DNA from: Zobellia galactanivorans
GTDB lineage: Bacteria > Bacteroidota > Bacteroidia > Flavobacteriales > Flavobacteriaceae
Length of the DNA stretch: 64,000 bases
Assembly (NCBI RefSeq): GCF_000973105.1
Contig: NC_015844.1
Location: forward strand, 2,290,501-2,354,500
Direction: 5' to 3'
The translations under genes were made by a program, and so were the position numbers. The first letter of the stretch is position 1; every line of letters begins with the position of its first letter. The notes under the pieces were generated by a model that was given only the letters and a program-made list of their open reading frames with translations, had not been told where the DNA came from and did not search any database. Shown here in pieces: positions 1-7,019 of the stretch.

Positions 1-1866
1 GCCCATATAGCCCATATAGGAATTCTCCAGTTTGTAGCTCGAAATCTCTTGGTGTAGGGCCCTTTCTTCGAGAAAGGTCTTTTTTTGTGCTATGGAATCG
101 GAGAGGGCCGCGGCATCAATGGTATATACATTGTTACTTATACTGTCCTTTAAGGCCGATTCATAGGCCGATAGCTCGTTTTGGATATTGGCCTGGTTAA
201 AATCAGAAAACCCTTCTTTCTTGATTTGGTTGGTTACGATTTCATCGGCATTCTTAAAATCGTCGGCATAACCATTGGAGCCTAGGAACCAAAGCACTAT
301 GGAAATTGCCAAGATGATCTTTCCTGCCCCTAGAACAAAACTTTTAGTCTTTTCCCATACCGTGTAGGCCACGTTTTTGGGTAATGGCAATTTGTAGTTG
401 GGCATTTCGACCACAAAGAAGGATCGGCCTTTGATTTTCAATATCTTGTTCAATACCATGGCCGATAGAATGGCCGCGGCAAAACCGAGTAGATATAAGA
501 GCATTAAGGTCAAGGCTTTATAGCCCAATCCGAGAATACTGCCTTCGGGAATGACCAAGGCGATGATGATGATATAAATCGGCAATCGGGCCGAGCAGGT
601 CGTAAAAGGTGTTACGAGTATGGTAATCAGCCTTTCCTTCCAATTTTCAATGGTACGGGTGGCCATTACCGCGGGGATCGCACAGGCGGTACCCGACATG
701 AGGGGTACGACACTCTTCCCGCTCAGGCCGAATGGGCGCATTAGGCGGTCCATTAAGAACACTACACGGCTCATATAGCCCGTTTCCTCTAAAAGCGATA
801 TAAAGAGGAATAAAAAGGCGATTTGCGGAATGAACATGACAATGCCGCCGATACCCGTTAAGACCCCTTCTGCAATGAGATTGGTGAACACCCCAGGAGG
901 CAGGGTGTCTTTGACCCATCCGCTTGCGTTGGCAAAGAAGGTTTCTATCATGTCTTGTGGATATCCACTCCAATCGTATATGGCTTGAAATATGGTAAGC
1001 AGTATGGCAAAGAAAATAACGTAGCCGAATACTTTATGTGTCAGTATTTTGTCAAAGGAAGCCCTTAAGCCCTTGGCCGCGGCCAAATCTACTTTGTAGG
1101 TTTCCTTTAGAATGCCGTTGATGAACTGATATCTTAGAATGGTTTCTTTTTGCTGTAATCGCTTCAGTTCCGATTTTGATTTGGTAGCGAAAGATGTGGC
1201 ATCTTTGAACAGCTTTTTTTCAATGGGCATGAAGTTGACGTCTTGCGTGATCACAAGCCATAACTTATAGAGGTCTTCGTTAGGGAATGCCGACCTGAGT
1301 TTATCAAAATACTCCGGTGAAATTACCGTGATGTCTACGTTCTGTTCGGTAGAGAGGTTTTTGTAATCGGTGATGAGTTCCTTTAGGCGGTCGATACCCA
1401 TCCTTTTTCTTGTGCTGACCAGGGCGATTTTAGTGTTCAGTTTTTGTTCTAGGAGGGCAATATCCACCGAAATTCCCTTGCGCGACATGCGGTCGGCCAT
1501 GTTAATGACAAGAATGGCCGGTATTTTAAGGTCTTTGATCTGCGTGAACAGCAAAAGGTTTCGTTTCAGGTTTTCAACATCTGAAACCACTATGGCCACA
1601 TCGGGGTGGTTCTTATCGTTTTTGTTCAGTAAAAGCTCAACGGCAACGCTCTCGTCCAAAGAGGTCGTATTCAGGCTATAGGTACCGGGTAAATCAAGAA
1701 TATGGGCTTTTACGCCACGGGGTAATTTGCAAATACCCTCTTTTTTTTCAACGGTAATGCCGGGATAATTGCCGACCTTTTGCTTTAATCCCGTCAGTTG
1801 GTTGAAAACGGAAGTCTTACCTGTGTTAGGATTGCCTATAAGGGCAACATTGATTTGTTTGCTCAT
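1..1866 (-). CDS. feoB: Ferrous iron transport protein B (FeoB), C-terminus cut by window edge
   Basis: Fe(II) transporter of the inner membrane with a cytoplasmic GTPase domain. The reverse strand read from the ATG at 1866 stays open to base 1 (622 codons; the family is usually about 700 residues, so roughly the last 80 lie outside the window). The N-terminus carries the G1 P-loop GNPNTGKTS at residues 11-19, the G3 motif DLPGTYSL near residue 55 and a G4-like NMAD near residue 120. A long hydrophobic membrane region follows, with the FeoB gate-type motif SGTACAIPAVMATR. The last visible residues (ENSYMGYMG) match the conserved segment before the final helices. Its start overlaps the feoA stop by 4 bp (ATGA), so the two are translationally coupled. 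Confidence 0.95.
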   Translation of the reverse strand, partial: MSKQINVALIGNPNTGKTSVFNQLTGLKQKVGNYPGITVEKKEGICKLPRGVKAHILDLPGTYSLNTTSLDESVAVELLLNKNDKNHPDVAIVVSDVENLKRNLLLFTQIKDLKIPAILVINMADRMSRKGISVDIALLEQKLNTKIALVSTRKRMGIDRLKELITDYKNLSTEQNVDITVISPEYFDKLRSAFPNEDLYKLWLVITQDVNFMPIEKKLFKDATSFATKSKSELKRLQQKETILRYQFINGILKETYKVDLAAAKGLRASFDKILTHKVFGYVIFFAILLTIFQAIYDWSGYPQDMIETFFANASGWVKDTLPPGVFTNLIAEGVLTGIGGIVMFIPQIAFLFLFISLLEETGYMSRVVFLMDRLMRPFGLSGKSVVPLMSGTACAIPAVMATRTIENWKERLITILVTPFTTCSARLPIYIIIIALVIPEGSILGLGYKALTLMLLYLLGFAAAILSAMVLNKILKIKGRSFFVVEMPNYKLPLPKNVAYTVWEKTKSFVLGAGKIILAISIVLWFLGSNGYADDFKNADEIVTNQIKKEGFSDFNQANIQNELSAYESALKDSISNNVYTIDAAALSDSIAQKKTFLEERALHQEISSYKLENSYMGYMG

Positions 1867-2108
1867 AGCGCCGGGGTATCATCTAGAATATCGAGTTCAA
1901 TAAGTTGGGCCGTTTCGCGCCTAATGGCAATATGTGAACCGTTAACATTGATGTAGATGGGGTCTTTGAAAGGCGCAATTTGAATTAACTCTACTTCGTT
2001 TCCGGGCAAACAACCCAATTCCAATAGTTTTATGGGAAGCGAATCATCTGAGAATTCTTTGATGATCCCTTTTTGTCCTTTTTTGAGTTGCGCGACCGTA
2101 GTTGTCAA
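1863..2108 (-). CDS. feoA: FeoA family protein
   Basis: Small cytoplasmic SH3-like beta-barrel partner of FeoB, needed for Fe(II) uptake; 81 residues, the normal family length. The sequence has the FeoA pattern: an N-terminal LKKGQKGIIKEF strand, a central LLELGCLPGNEVEL turn and a C-terminal HIAIRRETAQLIEL strand. It is the first gene of a feoA-feoB unit, with a 4-bp overlap into feoB. A promoter-like element lies about 30 bp upstream. An iron-responsive operator was not recognised. Confidence 0.93.
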   Translation of the reverse strand: MTTTVAQLKKGQKGIIKEFSDDSLPIKLLELGCLPGNEVELIQIAPFKDPIYINVNGSHIAIRRETAQLIELDILDDTPAL

Positions 2109-2137
2109 TGTTTATTTAGATTGATTATAAGTAAGGA

Positions 2138-2145
2138 CAAAAGTA
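2138..2145 (-). promoter_or_regulatory. Possible -7 element of the feoAB promoter
   Basis: On the reverse strand TACTTTTG matches the Bacteroidetes -7 consensus TAnnTTTG and lies 30 bp upstream of the feoA start. No clear TTG -33 element is seen at the usual 17-23 bp spacing, so this is a half-match only. Confidence 0.4.
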
Positions 2146-2283
2146 GCATAATTTATCCTAAAATGAGGCTCCCTAATCCCAAAAATTCCTAAAAATTCGG
2201 AAGTTTCCGCTCTTTAAAGCTATGATAGCACAAGGGATATAAAACAGATGCTAAAATTGATGCATATTGTCTCGGCTGCGGAT

Positions 2284-2961
2284 CTATTTCTTTTCGTAGG
2301 ATGCCCTAAGGATTTCTAGGTCGCCCATTAGTTTTTCTATCTCTTCCGGATTGGTTCCGTCGTAAAATCCGCGAATGCGTTTTTTCTTGTCGACCAAAAT
2401 AAAGTTTTCGGTATGGATCATGTCGAAGGGCCCGCCATCACCATCGTCTTTGACGGCCAAGTATGATTTTCTGGCCAATTCGTATATCTGTTTCTTATCA
2501 CCCGTTACCAAATTCCATTTGGCGTCGTCAACGCCTTTTTCTATGGCGTATTTTTTTAATTGGGCCACGGAATCGATTTGTGGGGTTACCGAATGCGACA
2601 AAAGCAGTACATCGTCAAAATTTTTGATGCGTTCCTGTATACTGGCCATATTCTTCGTCATGATGGGGCAGATGGTAGGGCAGGTGGTAAAGAAAAAGTC
2701 GGCGATATAAATCTTATCCGCGTAATCTTCTTGCGTAATGGTTTCGCCATTTTGATTGGTCAACGAAAAATCGGCAATGGTATGGTACTTTCTTTTGTAT
2801 TGAAGGGTACTGTCAACGAGTTCGGGGTTGACCATGGTCGGCTGGTAGATCGTTAAGGTTTTGGCGGGTTGTAGGGCGTTGTAGAAAAGATAAATGATTA
2901 TGGATGAAATCCCTAAGAGTACAAGACCGAAAAATTTGTATTTGGCGAAAAAAGAGCGCAT
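2284..2961 (-). CDS. SCO1/SenC family copper chaperone (thioredoxin-like)
   Basis: Membrane-anchored periplasmic protein of the SCO1/SenC/PrrC family, which delivers copper to the CuA site of cytochrome c oxidase or acts as a thiol redox protein. It is 225 residues long with one N-terminal membrane anchor (about residues 10-29). The copper ligands are visible: CPTIC with C94 and C98, and a downstream histidine H183 in the MIHTENF motif. It sits alone between feoA and the divergent rseP. A good promoter lies immediately upstream, giving a very short leader. The exact partner (oxidase or other) cannot be told from this window. Confidence 0.92.
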   Translation of the reverse strand: MRSFFAKYKFFGLVLLGISSIIIYLFYNALQPAKTLTIYQPTMVNPELVDSTLQYKRKYHTIADFSLTNQNGETITQEDYADKIYIADFFFTTCPTICPIMTKNMASIQERIKNFDDVLLLSHSVTPQIDSVAQLKKYAIEKGVDDAKWNLVTGDKKQIYELARKSYLAVKDDGDGGPFDMIHTENFILVDKKKRIRGFYDGTNPEEIEKLMGDLEILRASYEKK

Positions 2962-2972
2962 AATCTTTTTGG

Positions 2973-3003
2973 CAAAGATACGTTAGACATTACGAGCATT
3001 CAA
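2973..3003 (-). promoter_or_regulatory. Promoter of the SCO gene
   Basis: Reverse strand: TTG at 3003-3001, 20 bp spacer, then TATCTTTG at 2980-2973. Both boxes and the spacing match the Bacteroidetes housekeeping-sigma consensus TTG-N(17-23)-TAnnTTTG. The predicted start is only a few bases upstream of the ATG at 2961. Confidence 0.6.
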
Positions 3004-3088
3004 CTCTAGACCCCTCGGAGTGCTCCTAAATCTTTCTTAAAAATAATTGAGGTTGACTAGTAATTTTTTTTAAGCGGCCGTAAAAGTG

Positions 3089-3096
3089 TACTTTTG
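3089..3096 (+). promoter_or_regulatory. Possible -7 element of the rseP promoter
   Basis: TACTTTTG matches TAnnTTTG and lies 44 bp upstream of the rseP ATG. No -33 TTG at standard spacing is visible. A ten-codon out-of-frame mini-ORF begins at 3112 and ends across the rseP start codon. Confidence 0.4.
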
Positions 3097-3140
3097 TCGG
3101 CTGAATTCAAGATGAGTTCGTTAATTATAGAAAACTATAG

Positions 3141-4499
3141 ATGAGTCCGTTACTTATTAAGACTATACAATTCCTTTTAAGCCTTTCGTTATTGATAGTG
3201 CTTCACGAAATGGGGCATTTTATTCCAGCTAAATTATTTAAGACCCGTGTAGAGAAATTCTACCTCTTCTTTGATGTTAAGTTTTCCCTATTTAAAAAGA
3301 AGATCGGTGAGACCGTTTACGGGATCGGTTGGCTTCCGTTAGGGGGCTACGTGAAAATAGCCGGTATGATCGACGAAAGTATGGATACCGAGGCGATGAA
3401 GGAAGAACCCAAGGAATGGGAGTTCAGAAGTAAGCCGGCCTGGCAACGATTGATTATTATGTTGGGAGGGGTAACGGTAAACTTTATCCTGGCCTTGGTC
3501 ATTTATATTGGTATGGCCTATGGGTATGGTGATCAGTACATTCCTGCGGACAGTTTGAAAGACGGGGTTCACGTCATCGAGAAAACGATAGGTGATGAAC
3601 TGGGTATTCAAACGGGGGATAAGATTCTTGCGGTCGATGGAAACAAAGTAAAAGATTTCAACGGAATCTTTATGAGTATAATCGAGGGGAACTCGATTAC
3701 CATAGAGCGCGACGGCCAAACTATAGAACAGGCCATTCCGGTAGACTTTATTGCTACATTGATGGAGGATAAAGATCGTGCTTTGTTTTTAGGACCTCGT
3801 ATTCCCTTTATCATAGGGGAGGTTTCGCCCGGGTCGTTGAACAAAGAAGCCGGACTTGAACCTCAAGACGAAGTGGTGGAGATCGCAGGAAAAAAAGTTA
3901 CCTATTTTGATGAGGTAAAACCTATTCTGGAAAACCATAAGGGAGAAAAAATCGATTTGACCGTTGTCCGTGAGAATAACGAACGTAAGGTAATACCTGT
4001 AGTTATCAATGACTCGGCCCAAATAGGTGTGCGGCCGATGGGGCTTTCTATGAAGGATATGGAGCAAAGGGGACTTTTACGTGTGGAAACGGAAAAATAC
4101 ACTTTTGCGCAGTCTATTCCTGCAGGAATCAATAAAGGGGTGAGTAAATTTACCGGCTACCTAAAGCAATTGAAGAAAATTTTCAATCCAGATACAGGCG
4201 CGTATAAAGGTGTTGGTGGCTTTGCGGCCATTGGCGGACTTTTTCCGAATACTTGGAACTGGGAAGTGTTTTGGGGTACCACGGCTTTCTTATCGATAAT
4301 GTTGGGTGTGTTGAACCTCTTGCCCATACCCGCCTTAGATGGCGGACATGTAATGTTCTTGCTATATGAGATAGTTTCCGGACGAAAACCAAGCGATAAA
4401 TTTTTGGAATATGCACAGATGATAGGCTTCTTTTTATTGCTTGCTTTGATACTATTTGCCAACGGAAATGACCTGTATAGATATTTAACTGGAAAATAG
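3141..4499 (+). CDS. rseP: Site-2 intramembrane zinc metalloprotease RseP
   Basis: Inner-membrane M50 protease that cuts transmembrane anti-sigma factors and remnant signal peptides. It is 452 residues, the usual length. The zinc-binding HEMGH motif is at residues 22-26 in the first membrane segment. PDZ-like segments occupy about 125-330 (the repeated GDKILAVDG and QDEVVEIAG patterns). The second catalytic motif, PIPALDGGH, is near residues 396-404, followed by the last membrane helix. The start at 3141 follows a putative promoter and gives a correctly positioned first helix. It stands alone, divergent from the SCO gene, with tRNA-Asn downstream. Confidence 0.95.
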   Translation: MSPLLIKTIQFLLSLSLLIVLHEMGHFIPAKLFKTRVEKFYLFFDVKFSLFKKKIGETVYGIGWLPLGGYVKIAGMIDESMDTEAMKEEPKEWEFRSKPAWQRLIIMLGGVTVNFILALVIYIGMAYGYGDQYIPADSLKDGVHVIEKTIGDELGIQTGDKILAVDGNKVKDFNGIFMSIIEGNSITIERDGQTIEQAIPVDFIATLMEDKDRALFLGPRIPFIIGEVSPGSLNKEAGLEPQDEVVEIAGKKVTYFDEVKPILENHKGEKIDLTVVRENNERKVIPVVINDSAQIGVRPMGLSMKDMEQRGLLRVETEKYTFAQSIPAGINKGVSKFTGYLKQLKKIFNPDTGAYKGVGGFAAIGGLFPNTWNWEVFWGTTAFLSIMLGVLNLLPIPALDGGHVMFLLYEIVSGRKPSDKFLEYAQMIGFFLLLALILFANGNDLYRYLTGK

Positions 4500-4513
4500 A
4501 TTGCAAAATTTAT

Positions 4514-4543
4514 TTGGGACAATAAAAAAAACAATTATATTTG
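4514..4543 (+). promoter_or_regulatory. Promoter of tRNA-Asn
   Basis: TTG at 4514-4516, a 19-bp spacer and TATATTTG at 4536-4543 form a full Bacteroidetes consensus promoter 33 bp upstream of the mature tRNA. It is the best promoter match in the window. Confidence 0.7.
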
Positions 4544-4544
4544 C

Positions 4545-4569
4545 ACCCGCTTTGATAAACAAAGCGGGT
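4545..4569 (+). other. Perfect hairpin in the tRNA-Asn 5' leader
   Basis: ACCCGCTTTG (4545-4554) and CAAAGCGGGT (4560-4569) form a perfect 10-bp stem with a 5-nt loop, between the -7 box and the first base of the tRNA. It would lie at the 5' end of the precursor transcript. There is no T-tract, so it is not a terminator; its role could be leader processing or stability. Confidence 0.6.
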
Positions 4570-4575
4570 ATATTT

Positions 4576-4649
4576 TCCTCCTTAGCTCAGTTGGTTAGAG
4601 CATCTGACTGTTAATCAGAGGGTCCTTGGTTCGAGCCCAAGAGGGGGAG
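4576..4649 (+). tRNA. tRNA-Asn (anticodon GTT)
   Basis: All arms fold. The acceptor stem pairs TCCTCCT with AGGGGGA (one G-U). The D stem is GCTC/GAGC and the anticodon stem TCTGA/TCAGA with loop CTGTTAA (anticodon GTT). The T stem CTTGG/CCAAG has loop TTCGAGC. The discriminator is G4649 and no CCA is encoded. The final 16 nt (4634-4649) recur downstream in a tandem array. Confidence 0.93.
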
Positions 4650-4658
4650 CAAAATTAG

Positions 4659-4697
4659 AAATCCAATCTATTAATTTAGGTTGGATTTTTTGTTTTT
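4659..4697 (+). terminator. Intrinsic terminator of tRNA-Asn
   Basis: AAATCCAATCTA (4659-4670) pairs with TAGGTTGGATTT (4677-4688), a 12-bp stem with one wobble and a TTAATT loop, followed by a T-rich tract. Identical terminators recur in each downstream repeat copy (for example 6193-6222). Confidence 0.8.
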
Positions 4698-4717
4698 TAT
4701 GGCATTGATGTTCGGGC

Positions 4718-4725
4718 GAGAAGTC
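4718..4725 (+). repeat. Left 8-bp target-site duplication
   Basis: GAGAAGTC abuts the left IS end and is repeated at the right end. An uninterrupted copy of the same sequence is present in each downstream repeat unit, which shows the pre-insertion target. Confidence 0.85.
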
Positions 4726-4747
4726 GGATCATGACCAATTGTTGTGT

Positions 4748-5734
4748 TTATGCAAAAATTGTCGTCAATCTGTAAAGGAAGAATTCTACATTTTTCACCC
4801 CTCTGAACTGTGCCCTGAACGCTTTAATTTTTGCGTTGAAGGATTCCGCAGAAGCATTCGTACTTCTATTTATAAAATAGTTTAGGATCGACCTATAATT
4901 GAGTGATATCGTATTGGCAATGGTATTGAAGGCCCTAAAGCCTGTGTTCTGTACATCTTTGTACCAATGTGCCAGCTTTGTATATGCAGATTGTATAGAA
5001 GCTGCTGTATTGAATATGTTCCTGAGCCCCTGCACAAGATCGAAGGCGACCTTTATATCGGGATATTGGGCGAACAATATTTTACTTCTTTCGGCTTGGT
5101 TCTGCGTCCAATTGTTTGGTGATTTGTAAAGTAGGTACCTACTTCTGGCTAAGAGTTGTTTTCTGGTATCCCCATTGCTAAACTCTTTTGGGACGAATGT
5201 CCCGTTCTTTGCCCTGGCCTCTTTAATCTGTTGGTTCTCTTGGTCTATGGCCTCCCATCGGTGTTTGATTCGGATGTCCTGAAGGGCCTCCAGTGCCAGT
5301 TTTTGCACATGGAACCTGTCCGTTACCTGTATCGCCTTTGGGAAGCAGGTCTTGGCGATGGTCTTCATGGAGTTGGCCATATCCAGAGTGATTTCTTTGA
5401 CCATGGCCCTTTTCTTGGCAGATATCTTTAACAGCTGCTCTATAATCGGCCCCACCTTGGTACCGGAGAATATGGCCACTATGGACCCTTTCTTGCCCTT
5501 GCCTTTTTTATTGGTGATTATGGTGTAGAGTTCTCCTTTGGAGAGTGCTGTTTCGTCAATGGACAGATTAGGCCCTATGTTTTCGGGGAATATAAGCCAT
5601 TGCTTGGCATGGGATTTCTCCTTCCACTGCCTGAAATCGCTTAGATAATCCCTAAACTGTCGCTGTAGTTTTTTGCCGTTTACCCCATAGAATTGGCCGA
5701 TGGTATGACAGTCATTTGCTTTAGTACTGACCAA
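4748..5734 (-). CDS. DDE transposase, ISL3/ISAon1-like (ORF2)
   Basis: Catalytic transposase of the element, 328 residues. The acidic residues fit the ISL3 DDE fold: D60 in LSIDETAL, D118 in ITLDMA, with the nearby VTDRFHV motif (D139), and E297 in the SAESFNAKIK motif. The only possible initiator is TTG at 5734, inside ORF1 and in the +1 frame relative to it; the next methionine is residue 111. ORF2 is therefore probably made by translational coupling or by a frameshift from ORF1. Its stop touches the left inverted repeat. The reading frame is undamaged, so the element may be active. Confidence 0.9.
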   Translation of the reverse strand: MVSTKANDCHTIGQFYGVNGKKLQRQFRDYLSDFRQWKEKSHAKQWLIFPENIGPNLSIDETALSKGELYTIITNKKGKGKKGSIVAIFSGTKVGPIIEQLLKISAKKRAMVKEITLDMANSMKTIAKTCFPKAIQVTDRFHVQKLALEALQDIRIKHRWEAIDQENQQIKEARAKNGTFVPKEFSNGDTRKQLLARSRYLLYKSPNNWTQNQAERSKILFAQYPDIKVAFDLVQGLRNIFNTAASIQSAYTKLAHWYKDVQNTGFRAFNTIANTISLNYRSILNYFINRSTNASAESFNAKIKAFRAQFRGVKNVEFFLYRLTTIFA

Positions 5735-6074
5735 GTACTTTTAAAAAAGCAGCGAACTCTACGGTCATACGAGTTCCCTGGGCCACCAACTCCCAATCTC
5801 TTTGCACGGCTTGCCCCGTGGCCTTGTCCAGCCAACGGCGGCGCTTAATGTGGAGAAAGACCGACTTTCCCCGCAATGGAAAGTCCTGGACGACGATCTC
5901 CTTATGAAATCCATGGCCTATTAAAATGCGGTGTTTTTCCTCTTTAGGGGTATCCTCTTTTTCTTCAAAATATAAATGAAGCATACCATCTTCAGTTTCA
6001 TGGGAAACTAGTTTAAAGTGGGTTAGTAAAAGTTCCGGCAGTATAAGCTTTAATAGGTCGATAGATAATTCCAA
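5721..6074 (-). CDS. Transposase N-terminal region protein, ISAon1-like (ORF1)
   Basis: 117-residue upstream ORF of the IS. It resembles the short N-terminal protein that accompanies ISAon1-type transposases in Bacteroidetes; a basic central segment (FLHIKRRRWLDK, about residues 73-84) could bind the inverted repeats. It overlaps ORF2 by 14 bp. Its end runs through a T6A4 tract (5748-5739) shortly before the overlap. No catalytic residues are expected here. The family name is from recall rather than a search. Confidence 0.8.
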   Translation of the reverse strand: MELSIDLLKLILPELLLTHFKLVSHETEDGMLHLYFEEKEDTPKEEKHRILIGHGFHKEIVVQDFPLRGKSVFLHIKRRRWLDKATGQAVQRDWELVAQGTRMTVEFAAFLKVLGQY

Positions 6075-6141
6075 TGCTGTTCGTTTTACTGCAAATATCG
6101 AACTCCTATTTCAATTCACACACAACTTTTGAGCTTGATCC

Positions 6142-6149
6142 GAGAAGTC
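6142..6149 (+). repeat. Right 8-bp target-site duplication
   Basis: GAGAAGTC, identical to 4718-4725, immediately follows the right IS end and continues into the first full repeat copy. Confidence 0.85.
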
Positions 6150-6515
6150 TATCCCGCGACAGCGGGAAGCCCAAGAGGGGGAGCAAAATTAGAAATCCAA
6201 TCTATTAATTTAGGTTGGATTTTTTGTTTTTTTATGGCATTGATGTTCGGGCGAGAAGTCTATCCCGCGACAGCGGGAAGCCCAAGAGGGGGGCAAAATT
6301 AGAAATCCAATCTATTAATTTAGGTTGGATTTTTTGTTTTTTATGGCATTGATGTTCGGGCGAGAAGTCTATCCCGCGACAGCGGGAAGCCCAAGAGGGG
6401 GAGCAAAATTAGAAATCCAATCTATTAATTTAGGTTGGATTTTTTGTTTTTTATGGCATCGATGTTCGGGCGAGAAGTCTATCCCGCGATAGCGCGAAGC
6501 CCAATAGGGGGCAAA

Positions 6516-7019
6516 GAAGAAATGAAAAAAGAATCTCTCGCCAAGACGGGTTTTCGGTATTGCCCTTGTTCATTCCAGTTAAAAAAGACTCTTACTTGCC
6601 TTAGGGTGATGCCCTACCGGAGTGTTTGTAGAATTGGGATTTACAATGAAGGAAGTCTGCTATTTGGGGTGCGGTAAATCAATGATGTACTAAGGGCTGT
6701 ATCATTAGGTCTGATATACGGTGTTGGTGAACCTTATCCCCTTAGTCAAGTTATTTCGGGTGACCCTTTAATTTAACCGTATGCCAGGGTATGGATATGG
6801 GGTCCACGTCTTGGTTCGTTACTTCTATAGTCGAAGGGCAGTTTATAGGTCGGGACCTTATTGTAGAGGTGAATAGTTTGTATTTCGGAGTTTTTTAACC
6901 AGATGAAGCGGGATAAAATGTCCCGCTCCTGACAATTGTCATTTTCTGGTCCCCCTATGGCTAAATCGGAGTTTTTTTAGCGCGGTGATTTTGTAAAAAC
7001 CATGCGCCGTCTTATGCTG
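6516..7019. other. Intergenic stretch without a recognisable gene
   Basis: No convincing ORF. Two inverted repeats are visible: AGCGGGA (6907-6913) with TCCCGCT (6921-6927), a 7-bp stem with TAAAATG loop, and the 12-bp perfect palindrome TGACAATTGTCA at 6930-6941. The first resembles the TCCCGC/GCGGGA hairpin of the neighbouring repeats in inverse order. No function assigned. Confidence 0.5.

Larger units (their letters stand above)
4726..6141 (-). mobile_element. Complete ISL3/ISAon1-like insertion sequence (1416 bp)
   Basis: Ends are set by imperfect 22-bp terminal inverted repeats, starting GGATCA at 4726 and, read inward from 6141, also GGATCA. 17 of 22 positions match, including an inner GTTGTGT block. 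The element is flanked by the 8-bp duplication GAGAAGTC; 8-bp duplications are typical of ISL3-type elements. It carries two reverse-strand ORFs that overlap by 14 bp and fill nearly the whole element. It inserted into the tRNA-tail repeat next to the TCCCGC/GCGGGA hairpin, downstream of the tRNA terminator, leaving tRNA-Asn intact. The low divergence of the duplication suggests recent insertion. Confidence 0.92.
4634..6515 (+). repeat. Tandem array of tRNA-Asn-tail/terminator units, split by an IS
   Basis: Copy 0 is the tRNA tail itself, 4634-4725, cut by the IS. After the IS come three full copies of 109-111 bp starting at 6142, 6253 and 6362, and a partial copy at 6472-6515. Each unit contains GAGAAGTCTA, a 6-bp hairpin TCCCGC/GCGGGA, the 16-nt tRNA end AGCCCAAGAGGGGGAG, the 12-bp terminator hairpin and an ATGGCATTGATGTTCGGGC joint. 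The last copy shows several changes (GCGATAGCGCG, CCAATAGG), so it is the most diverged. No protein-coding role is evident. Confidence 0.9.

Noticed and set aside
5739-5748. Canonical -1 frameshift (T TTA AAA) joining the two IS ORFs
   Set aside because: The heptamer is present, but the -1 frame does not lead into ORF2, which is in the +1 frame.
4634-6515. CRISPR array
   Set aside because: Repeats are 109-111 bp, directly abutting with no variable spacers, and contain tRNA and terminator pieces; no cas genes are nearby.
6435-6677. Forward 80-codon ORF across the tandem repeats
   Set aside because: It begins inside a repeat unit, crosses the repeat edge and has no recognisable protein pattern; it looks like chance.
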